A DNA stretch of 64,000 nt from Bacilli bacterium (GTDB lineage Bacteria > Bacillota_I > Bacilli_A > ML615J-28 > CAG-313). The notes beneath the pieces are model-generated. The model was not told the origin of the DNA. It saw only the letters and a program-made list of their open reading frames with translations, and searched no databases. Made by a program: the position numbers and the translations under genes. The stretch covers positions 124,001 through 188,000 of the forward strand of contig CAADXH010000018.1 of NCBI GenBank assembly GCA_900752975.1. Reading direction: 5' to 3'. Of this stretch, positions 44,166-51,704 are shown one piece after another (the first letter of the stretch is position 1; every line of letters begins with the position of its first letter).

Positions 44166-45185
44166 ATGGATTATCTAGAAGGATTGAGAAGTATCTTAAA
44201 CGAAATTAATGTCGGTTCTGATCAACCATCTGCTGATAATACAACCGACGATTCCGAAGATGATGGAGATCAGAATTTCATGGACGATGGTGGTGGGGAC
44301 GATACTACTACAGATGCTCCAGAAGAAACCACAGATGATTCCGAAGATGATGGTGACCAAAACTTCATGGACGACGGTGGTGGAGAAGATACTGGAGAAG
44401 ATACAACACCTCCAGCTGACAACACTGCAGATGAAGATGATGGAGATCAGAATTTTATGGATGACGGTGGTGGAGACGATACTACTACAAATGATACAGC
44501 AGATGCTTCCGAAGAAACCACAGATGATTCCGGAGATGATGATGCTGGCCAAAACTTCATGGACGACGGTAGTGGAGGAGACACTGGAGAAGGTGGAGGA
44601 GACGATGCTTCAGGTGGTGATGGAGGAGAAGAAACCACTGATGATTCTGAAGGAGAAAATAGTGAAGAATCCGAAGAAGGCTCTGATGAAAATGGATATG
44701 ATATTAATAAAATTGAAGAGGAACTTTTCTCTAGTCTAACCCCTGAGCAAATTGCAATCAAGAATCATGAATTAAAGAATCAATTTATCGAATTATATTC
44801 TATTATTGGAAGTACATTGGTCCGAATCAATGACATTTCTAAAACAAATGAAAATATCAATGTACTAAAATTTATTACAGAAAAATTATTGGAATTAAGA
44901 GAAATGATTGACTTTAATATTACAACAGCATATCAAACTAGAACGTACATTGAGAATAACATCATCTATCAACAGTGTATTGCTACGTTAAATGCAATTG
45001 CAGAAATCATCGATAATATTCCAAAATTAGATGGAAGAGACGATTCAGAAGAAGAATCTGAAGAAGATAAGAATGGTATCCCAGTAGATAATGAAGATGA
45101 GGAAGAAACTCATACCTTAAATATATCTGACACAACATCTGGTAGTACTTATCAGGAAGAATCTGCGTTCAATTCCTTATTTTAA
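44166..45185 (+). CDS. Acidic repeat protein before the capsid gene, scaffold candidate
   Basis: The 339-residue protein starts at ATG 44166 (MDYLEGLRS) after TGGAGGTG. Residues 25-180 are extremely acidic and Gly/Thr-rich with four repeats of DGDQNFMDDGGG (the fourth degenerate). The C-terminal 160 residues are helical (LKNQFIELYSIIGSTLVRI). Its place directly before the major capsid gene, its acidity and its helical tail fit a head scaffold or core protein. The repeats may be targets for protein binding or proteolysis. No family match recognised. Confidence 0.7.
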   Translation: MDYLEGLRSILNEINVGSDQPSADNTTDDSEDDGDQNFMDDGGGDDTTTDAPEETTDDSEDDGDQNFMDDGGGEDTGEDTTPPADNTADEDDGDQNFMDDGGGDDTTTNDTADASEETTDDSGDDDAGQNFMDDGSGGDTGEGGGDDASGGDGGEETTDDSEGENSEESEEGSDENGYDINKIEEELFSSLTPEQIAIKNHELKNQFIELYSIIGSTLVRINDISKTNENINVLKFITEKLLELREMIDFNITTAYQTRTYIENNIIYQQCIATLNAIAEIIDNIPKLDGRDDSEEESEEDKNGIPVDNEDEEETHTLNISDTTSGSTYQEESAFNSLF

Positions 45186-45218
45186 ATTTATTAATGGAAT
45201 ATCATAACAATATAATAA

Positions 45219-45250
45219 AATAGTGAAGAAAATATGTTGCTTACACTATT
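45219..45250 (+). terminator. Intrinsic terminator
   Basis: The stem AATAGTG/CACTATT with an 18-nt loop is followed by ATTTTTTAA. It lies between scaffold and capsid genes and may lower read-through. Confidence 0.65.
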
Positions 45251-45280
45251 ATTTTTTAATAACAGCAATTATCATCTCTA

Positions 45281-45292
45281 AACATTTATAAA
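45281..45292 (+). promoter_or_regulatory. Variant late-type promoter of the capsid gene
   Basis: AACA-TTTATA-AA sits 30 nt before ATG 45322. It deviates from AACA-N6-TW by A in place of T at the second-last base. Confidence 0.35.
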
Positions 45293-45321
45293 ATTAATAT
45301 TCCAAAAGGAGGATACTAAAT

Positions 45322-47352
45322 ATGCCAGTAATCGGTAATACAACAAGCCGTAAACCTGGTTCGTCCGGTTATTCGCACGACCCAATGGCGGCTTATGCTA
45401 AAGAATTTTTGAATCTTACCCAATCTTTCCTTGAAGAAGCAAGATTGGATTTATATCAAGAACCTTTTAAGGTTTTTAGAACTCCGTTGACAGATGAAAC
45501 TGTAAAGAATTTCTTTATGGAAAATTCTGCTGACCCTCGTGGCATGACAACTGAAGAATATGAAGACCACATGCTTATGATGGAACAGATGTATGAAAAT
45601 GATAAGATAGCTGTTCTTGAACACTGTGGTATGGGTCAGTATAACCCAGTTATCGGTATGACTTTCCCAATTCATAAGAACATTATGCTTAATAATATCT
45701 TTGATAAGGGTGCTATTCCGAAGTTTGTTGCTGAAGCACCAAGATTCACCGTTTCTATGGAAACAAGATGGATGATTGATCCTGAAACTGGTGAAAAGAT
45801 CGATATGTGGAGAGAACAATACAAGATGACCGATGCTATTGATAAAGCAGCACCGTTGAAGTCTATGTATTTGCCACTTCCTGAAGCAGAAAACACTAAT
45901 ATTCTGGAAACTATGTTCGGCGTACCGGAAGATCAGAATAACAATCTTTCTATCGAATCTCATGTTTCTGGTCTAGTTGGTGCAAGAGTTGTATATCCAG
46001 GTCAGACCGTTCAAATCGTTGTTAAGAATTCTGATGCTGCTACTGCTCCTGCAACTGTTACTTACACAATCCAGAATTACACAAACACTACAGCACAAGC
46101 ATATGTAATTCCTACTGATTCTCCAACTGATTTAAAGGCTCAGCTTCCTAAGGTAGAAGCTACAGTAACACAGACTGTAACTGGTGCTATCTTTAATTGG
46201 AGAGGTCCGTTCGCTCCAGCTTACGGTGGTTATGACCGTCAGATTTGTGAACAGTATGCTCTTCCGATTGTAAAGACTGTAGCTGCTGGTACTCTTCCAG
46301 GTACTTGGAAGTTGACTGTAGAATTGGCAGATGGTACTACTCAAGAAATTGATAATACCACTGATGAAAATGCAATTCCAGGTCAGTACAGAACTGTAGG
46401 TTTCGTTTCTGGTTTTGCTAAGGATAATAGATTTGGTATGACATCTTCTAATGCTAAGGTTGCAGGTGTTATCCTAACTTCTAGAATTGATACTTCTTCT
46501 GCAATGCTGAAAACTGCATCTGCTACTTGGAGTGTTCGTACTGATATCATCGAAATTCCGAATGCAGTTCCAATGAATGTAACTATCAGCCCTGAAGAAG
46601 TTAAGGATATTGCAGCTCTGTATCAGATTAACCAGTTGACTAAGGTTATGTCTTTGATGAAGATTTCTTTGGCTAACTATAAAGATGATAAGATTAGAAG
46701 ATATCTGGATAAGAGCTTCTTGGAAATGCCAGATGATTCTAAGATTGCACGTCAGTTTGACTTTGCTCCGTCTAACAACTATGCTTTGGATCCGATTGAA
46801 TGGCGTCATAAGACCTTTATGGATAGTCTTGATACTCATGCTACTCAGTTGCTCCATGTATTGAATGACCCGAACGTTACATTCAATATCATTGGTCGTG
46901 ATGACTTGATTAGAAAGATTACTCCTACTGATTATACATATCAGTCTCCGTCTTCTATTGGTCCAGTTCAGCTTGACTTTGTTAAGACAATCGTTACATC
47001 TGATAAGAGAACTTACCAGTTCATTAGTTCTGATAAGCTCCGTGATTGTAACAACCTGATGATTATTGTTTGCCCGAGAAACTCTGAAAGATTCATTTAT
47101 CGTATTTATGATTATCAGATGTATTTGAGCAATGAAATCAGAAATATTTCTAACCCAGCACTGCCAGCTGTACATGCATTTGAACGTTGGGTTGTTAAGG
47201 AATATCAGCCGGTTCAGGGACGTATCCGCATCTTGAACCCGACTGGCCTGCGTAACTATGGTACAGATTATGCATTTAACAATGACCCGACTGGTCGTGG
47301 TGATGGTGTAAGAAGCATTGGTAAGAACGATTTCAATATCGATGCTATCTAA
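45322..47352 (+). CDS. Major capsid protein
   Basis: The 676-residue protein is called the major capsid protein on position (after the acidic scaffold-like gene, own promoter and terminator), size, and codon use strongly biased to AAG, GGT and CTG-type codons unlike its neighbours, the mark of the most highly expressed gene. The N-terminal region (LNLTQSFLEEARLDLYQEP) is helical, and later segments show the mixed alpha/beta pattern of an HK97-type fold (GRDDLIRKITPTDYTYQSP, RTYQFISSDKLRDCNNLM). A cleavable N-terminal part is possible. It starts after AAAAGGAGG. Confidence 0.78.
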   Translation: MPVIGNTTSRKPGSSGYSHDPMAAYAKEFLNLTQSFLEEARLDLYQEPFKVFRTPLTDETVKNFFMENSADPRGMTTEEYEDHMLMMEQMYENDKIAVLEHCGMGQYNPVIGMTFPIHKNIMLNNIFDKGAIPKFVAEAPRFTVSMETRWMIDPETGEKIDMWREQYKMTDAIDKAAPLKSMYLPLPEAENTNILETMFGVPEDQNNNLSIESHVSGLVGARVVYPGQTVQIVVKNSDAATAPATVTYTIQNYTNTTAQAYVIPTDSPTDLKAQLPKVEATVTQTVTGAIFNWRGPFAPAYGGYDRQICEQYALPIVKTVAAGTLPGTWKLTVELADGTTQEIDNTTDENAIPGQYRTVGFVSGFAKDNRFGMTSSNAKVAGVILTSRIDTSSAMLKTASATWSVRTDIIEIPNAVPMNVTISPEEVKDIAALYQINQLTKVMSLMKISLANYKDDKIRRYLDKSFLEMPDDSKIARQFDFAPSNNYALDPIEWRHKTFMDSLDTHATQLLHVLNDPNVTFNIIGRDDLIRKITPTDYTYQSPSSIGPVQLDFVKTIVTSDKRTYQFISSDKLRDCNNLMIIVCPRNSERFIYRIYDYQMYLSNEIRNISNPALPAVHAFERWVVKEYQPVQGRIRILNPTGLRNYGTDYAFNNDPTGRGDGVRSIGKNDFNIDAI

Positions 47353-47388
47353 GTGATTTTTAATTCATATTAATTCAGTCTTTATATT

Positions 47389-47417
47389 CGCCTAGTGTCT
47401 TGATTAGGCACTAGGCG
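47389..47417 (+). terminator. Intrinsic terminator
   Basis: The stem CGCCTAGTG/CACTAGGCG is followed by TTTTTAT. It ends the capsid transcript. Confidence 0.9.
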
Positions 47418-47444
47418 TTTTTATAAGTGAGAAAGGAGGATAAC

Positions 47445-48653
47445 ATGATTAGACAAATTTCTTATGACTTTAGTGACCTTGAACTAGCATGTGCCGAAAT
47501 TATTGATACAGATGGTAAAAAGGGCTTAGATAAATTAAAGAAAGAACTTAATAAATTCTTTAAGGACAGTAGATGTCGAGAAGTATTGTTTACTCGTTCT
47601 GATAAAATGTTCTTTGGTATGTGTGTATACCCTCATGTTACAAAAGAACTTGTTACAGAAATTCTACAAGATGATAAGCCTGTAAGATTCCATGAATTCA
47701 GTATTGAAATTGACTCTAAGATTCTTCATCCGGCATTACAGATTTCTCCTAGAGAAATGACAGCGATGGTATTACATGAAGTTGGTCATATTGTTAATGA
47801 TACTACACCAGTTGATGAAGTAAGAAAAGTAATTGCTTTACAACTTACAAAAAATGGTGATTCTTTGAATATTCCAAAGACTGCACAGTATTATACAATT
47901 TTAAGCTATGGTATTAAAGATACTGTAAGAAAATTAACTTCGATGTTATATGTATATAAAGATAGTGAAGTACTTGCTGATGAATTTGTTCATATGTGTG
48001 GATATGGAGAAGAACTTAATTCTATTTTCAATAAGATTTGTAAATCTGGTATGAAAATTAATGATACTTCTGTAAATAAACTAACTTCTTTAGCATGGAC
48101 ATTATCTGTATACAGACAGATTAAGATTAAGAGAATCCCAGCATTACGGTTACTAGATAAGATGTATAAGATTTCTGGTTCACAATTAGAAAAACGTGAA
48201 ATGGAAATCATGACAAATGCAATCAATACAATTGATGACTCGAATATTGAAGAGAGTTGTGATTACACGAATCATGATAATTACTTTGTTTTCAATGAAT
48301 CTAAGTCTGAAGTCAAACAAAGTAAGTATGCTCGATTGAGAAAGAATGCTGCTATAAAAAATATAAAAAAATTTGAACAAGACTTATATGAATATAAAAT
48401 GCGTATTCGCCATGTATCAGACGAAGATGATGCTTATTATCTTATGAGAATGATTAATACTCGTATTTCTGTAATTGAAGATTTTCTAGATCATGAACGA
48501 TTAACAGAAACAGAACATAAACGCTGGTGGGCATTACTAGAAAAGTATTATTCACTGCGTGATGAACTAGCAGATGTGACTACTTATCGTTACGATTATA
48601 GTAATAGTCTTATTGTTGTTAAGTATCCAGAGATTAAACCTGGACGTATGTAA
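47445..48653 (+). CDS. Zinc metalloprotease (HEXXH)
   Basis: The 402-residue protein starts at ATG 47445 (MIRQISYDF) after AAAGGAGG. The active site is MVLHEVGHIVNDT near residue 115 (HEXXH, two zinc ligands and the catalytic Glu). Downstream SEVLADEFVHMCGYGEEL offers a third ligand Glu. The rest is helical, with a basic C-terminal part. It lies directly after the capsid gene, where phages often encode the prohead protease; that enzyme is usually a serine protease, so a metalloprotease here is unusual. Role in capsid maturation is inferred. Confidence 0.8.
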   Translation: MIRQISYDFSDLELACAEIIDTDGKKGLDKLKKELNKFFKDSRCREVLFTRSDKMFFGMCVYPHVTKELVTEILQDDKPVRFHEFSIEIDSKILHPALQISPREMTAMVLHEVGHIVNDTTPVDEVRKVIALQLTKNGDSLNIPKTAQYYTILSYGIKDTVRKLTSMLYVYKDSEVLADEFVHMCGYGEELNSIFNKICKSGMKINDTSVNKLTSLAWTLSVYRQIKIKRIPALRLLDKMYKISGSQLEKREMEIMTNAINTIDDSNIEESCDYTNHDNYFVFNESKSEVKQSKYARLRKNAAIKNIKKFEQDLYEYKMRIRHVSDEDDAYYLMRMINTRISVIEDFLDHERLTETEHKRWWALLEKYYSLRDELADVTTYRYDYSNSLIVVKYPEIKPGRM

Positions 48654-48662
48654 CAAAAAAAA

Positions 48663-48687
48663 CAACTACATTCTGAGAACATAGTTG
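48663..48687 (-). terminator. Intrinsic terminator
   Basis: CAACTA/TAGTTG stem-loop followed on the minus strand by TTTTTTTT. It ends minus-strand transcription toward the protease gene. Confidence 0.7.
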
Positions 48688-48697
48688 CTTTTCGGTA

Positions 48698-48722
48698 AAG
48701 GATACTGGAATCCAGTATCCTT
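48698..48722 (+). terminator. Terminator hairpin between convergent genes
   Basis: The stem AAGGATACTGGA/TCCAGTATCCTT lies between the protease gene and the 48737-49249 gene. The T tail is short on both sides. Confidence 0.6.
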
Positions 48723-48736
48723 ATACCTTTACAATT

Positions 48737-49249
48737 TTAAACAATTGGTTTGATTCCAAGAGCTGAGATTTGTGCCCTTAAACTTTCAACTTGACTATTT
48801 AAAACTGTGTTCGCTGTAATCAAATCATTCACATTAATGAATGCTTGATTTACATCTGGTTGACCACCGTTAGAAGAATTTCTAGTTAATTCTTTAACCT
48901 TCTCCAAGAGTTCCTCCGGACTCTTTAAGCCATAGGCTTTCACCAATGCTTCCACTGCCAGATAAACTACTTGATCTGTTGGATCTTTGTCATTTTGCTG
49001 GGAATTAATTCCAGCAAAATCAGCAATGATTTTCTTAAACTTAGAAATTCTATCTAGAAAAATGTCATAATTAACATATATTTTAGAATTATTATCTACA
49101 TATGAATTGAGATAACATATTCCATGTTCGTTTTTTATTTTCTCCAAATGTTTAAGAATATCGGGTAAGTTAATACCCTTATTATAGCAGATAAAAATAC
49201 TGTCGATTGCACTAGCAGTGTAATAAAGTCCTTCTTTTTCAGTAAACAT
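48737..49249 (-). CDS. Hypothetical protein
   Basis: The 170-residue protein starts at ATG 49249 (MFTEKEGLYY) after CAGGAGG. It is helical, with a C-terminal coiled coil (VNDLITANTVLNSQVESLRA). It lies convergent to the protease gene and is preceded by the terminator of the 49346-50056 gene. No late-type promoter is visible. Not recognised. Confidence 0.7.
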   Translation of the reverse strand: MFTEKEGLYYTASAIDSIFICYNKGINLPDILKHLEKIKNEHGICYLNSYVDNNSKIYVNYDIFLDRISKFKKIIADFAGINSQQNDKDPTDQVVYLAVEALVKAYGLKSPEELLEKVKELTRNSSNGGQPDVNQAFINVNDLITANTVLNSQVESLRAQISALGIKPIV

Positions 49250-49282
49250 AATAAAACCCTCCTGTAGGTCAAACAAAAATTT

Positions 49283-49306
49283 AGAGGATAACTCACGTTA
49301 TCCTCT
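49283..49306 (-). terminator. Intrinsic terminator
   Basis: The stem AGAGGATAAC/GTTATCCTCT is followed on the minus strand by AAATTTTTGTTT. It ends the operon 51643-49346. Confidence 0.85.
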
Positions 49307-49345
49307 TCGTACACATCAATAATATACAATACAAATATTATTTGG

Positions 49346-50056
49346 TCAATCTAAAATAGACTTGTTCGGTTTTCCATTAAAAGTTCTTCCAGTAGAACCT
49401 GATGCTTTACTCTGGTCTTCTTGAATTGATTGAGTTTGGACAGTTTCCGATGGAGAACTATAATCAGTTCGATTCACCGGAGTATCTCTAAGCATCATAA
49501 ATGTTAAAGATGTATTTGCATAATTCAACATATCTAGTGTTGATAATACATAATACATTCCTTTAAAAGTTTCTACTGATATTTGTACAGGTTCTGGTGT
49601 ATTCAAATACATATTCAGACACATACAATCTCCAGATTCTTTCTTAAAGATTCCTGGAGATATCTTTATAACTTTATCTAACGGTAATTTTATTACAAAA
49701 CTTTCTTCATTTGTAATATAAAGACCATTATTCAAATAAGCATAAATATGTGATGAACCGGATTCAAACCAAGTCTTTTTCGCTCGATCAAACATGTCCA
49801 ACAAATCAAACATGTTTTCTGGATAAATACAAATCTTTTCTGTTTTACCAGTTCGTCTATCATCTATGAAAAGGTAATAGCTCAAACTACGTCGTATCAT
49901 AGTATTACAACTAGGTTCTGATTTTATTTTAAATTCAGAACAATTCGAATAGACTTTATTATTAACTCGAAAAGATGCGATTACATGAAATACAATCTTG
50001 ATATCTTCATTGATTGTATAAATAATATCATTCATATACATATAATCTGATTGCAT
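49346..50056 (-). CDS. Hypothetical protein downstream of helicase
   Basis: The 236-residue protein starts after AAAGGTGGTGG, 36 nt after the helicase stop, in one operon. The first 190 residues look globular and beta-rich (IVFHVIASFRVNNKVYSN, SHIYAYLNNGLYI). The C-terminus is disordered (ETVQTQSIQEDQSKASGSTG). A single-stranded DNA-binding or structural role is possible from context with a helicase, but no motif shows it. Confidence 0.7.
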   Translation of the reverse strand: MQSDYMYMNDIIYTINEDIKIVFHVIASFRVNNKVYSNCSEFKIKSEPSCNTMIRRSLSYYLFIDDRRTGKTEKICIYPENMFDLLDMFDRAKKTWFESGSSHIYAYLNNGLYITNEESFVIKLPLDKVIKISPGIFKKESGDCMCLNMYLNTPEPVQISVETFKGMYYVLSTLDMLNYANTSLTFMMLRDTPVNRTDYSSPSETVQTQSIQEDQSKASGSTGRTFNGKPNKSILD

Positions 50057-50092
50057 ATTACCACCACCTTTTCATAAATGTAAAGTCTGGTA

Positions 50093-51643
50093 TTACCACC
50101 AGACTTTATTTCCATTTTCATCCATCCTTTCAAATGGCATTCCACCATGATTTATTAATCTGTTATACATCACGTTAAAAGCTGTATTCTTCAATTGTCT
50201 CACTGTGAATACAATCTCTTTCGTATCTAATGCATACTTGTCAAACATTGGTAGAGACTTCTTGTAGTAATTATAGATTGGTTTTACAGAAGTATCAACC
50301 AAATCTATATAGAAAGAATTGTATTGTCTCGTTCTACCAAATCGTTGTTGATTCTGTGGTAATGACTTTGTTGGTTCTGCCATATTAACACAAACCATAA
50401 GATCACTAATATCTAAGCATGCTCCAGCAGACTTAGAAGTGGTTAAAATGATTGTATTATTCTTAGCAGATTCTTTATCAGGATTGATAGAGGTATATAT
50501 GCCAATATCATCTGCATACTCAGAATAATTATATCGCAACCAATTATAAAAGAATACAATAGAATTGTTTGTAGAAAAGAAGAATAGCTTCTTTCCTGGA
50601 ATCTTACTAATCATATCAAGTACGATTCTAGCAATATAGTCAAAGTTTTCTTTCATAACAAGGAAGTCACAATAAGTCATCTTATTAAACCCATGTGTTG
50701 TTAAACAACTTGATAATTCATTGTTCGAGATGCCACTTTTATACAACATTGCAATATAATGCGTATGTGGGTCTGATTCTGGGTCAAATAAAGATAGCAT
50801 TGGGACATTGCAGAAGTAATTCTTATAGATTCGATTCTGTGCATCATCACCTCTTGACGGAGTTGCTGACAGGTACAGAGTCTTATAGACTGGAGAAGCA
50901 TAATCTATATTACAGATATTCTCAAAATTTAGATGTGCTTCATCTATAATCTTAAGTCCAATTCCCAAAGTCTGAAATAACTCATCGATACGTTCCCAGC
51001 TATTATTGCTTGCATAAGATAATAGTGTATCATGAGTTACCATATACACTTTATACTTATCTTGATTAAATCTTTGAGATAGTATTTTATCAATCATCTT
51101 AGAACCAGATATAAATAATATCTCAGAAGATATTACATTGGTGTGATAAAGATAACTATCTTTCCATTGATTCAACCATCCGACTGAATTTGTTATAATA
51201 ACTGTCTTTACATTCAACAATGCAGAGTAAACAATTCCTAAATATGTTTTACCTGCACCTGTATTCAATGCCAAAAACAATTGATTATATTTTTTCGTAT
51301 AACTATATTCTCCCTTACCAGATAAGAACTTAAGTGCTAACTCTTGTTTCTCATCTTTTGGTGGGAACTTAATCAATATCTGATTAGAATTTGTTGCTGG
51401 TTTGTTATATTTGTTATCATAAAAAGCATAACTACCAACAAGTCTTTCAACCTTTTTGATATCGATTCCTCTCGGAATTGTATAAGTCTTTTCTTGACGG
51501 TTATATACACTTCCGATTGTTTTAAACCTGAAATAAGCTTTATCCCATAAATCAAACATTTTCTCTAACTCTGGGATATCATTTTGCTTATAGTTGTTAA
51601 TCACGATTTTGTTATGATAAACAACAATCTTACGGTTATCCAT
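50093..51643 (-). CDS. Superfamily 2 DNA/RNA helicase, UvsW-like
   Basis: The 516-residue protein has the SF2 helicase motifs in order: I (ALNTGAGKTYLG, near 127), II (IIDEAH, near 235), III (LYLSATPSR, near 258), V-type (NTIILTTSKSAGACLD) and VI (PQNQQRFGRTRQYN, near 430). An N-terminal substrate domain of about 100 residues precedes them. The layout fits T4 UvsW, which remodels recombination and replication intermediates. It starts after TAGGAGCG and leads an operon with the 49346-50056 gene. Confidence 0.9.
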   Translation of the reverse strand: MDNRKIVVYHNKIVINNYKQNDIPELEKMFDLWDKAYFRFKTIGSVYNRQEKTYTIPRGIDIKKVERLVGSYAFYDNKYNKPATNSNQILIKFPPKDEKQELALKFLSGKGEYSYTKKYNQLFLALNTGAGKTYLGIVYSALLNVKTVIITNSVGWLNQWKDSYLYHTNVISSEILFISGSKMIDKILSQRFNQDKYKVYMVTHDTLLSYASNNSWERIDELFQTLGIGLKIIDEAHLNFENICNIDYASPVYKTLYLSATPSRGDDAQNRIYKNYFCNVPMLSLFDPESDPHTHYIAMLYKSGISNNELSSCLTTHGFNKMTYCDFLVMKENFDYIARIVLDMISKIPGKKLFFFSTNNSIVFFYNWLRYNYSEYADDIGIYTSINPDKESAKNNTIILTTSKSAGACLDISDLMVCVNMAEPTKSLPQNQQRFGRTRQYNSFYIDLVDTSVKPIYNYYKKSLPMFDKYALDTKEIVFTVRQLKNTAFNVMYNRLINHGGMPFERMDENGNKVWW

Positions 51644-51669
51644 ATAATATCACGCTCCTATATAAAACA

Positions 51670-51696
51670 GGACTACTCCCAAATAGAGAGTAGTCC
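51670..51696 (-). terminator. Intrinsic terminator
   Basis: The stem GGACTACTC/GAGTAGTCC is followed on the minus strand by TGTTTTATA. It ends the beta-prime C-part transcript. Confidence 0.8.
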
Positions 51697-51704
51697 CGAA
51701 ATTT

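Noticed and set aside
44196..44552. 118-codon antisense ORF across the acidic repeats
   Set aside because: It is the reverse frame of a low-complexity repeat; it has no ribosome binding site and its sequence mirrors the repeat period.
50080..50107. Hairpin AAAGTCTGG/CCAGACTTT across the helicase stop as terminator
   Set aside because: The stop codon is in the loop and no T-run follows on the minus strand; the next gene in the operon has no other visible promoter.
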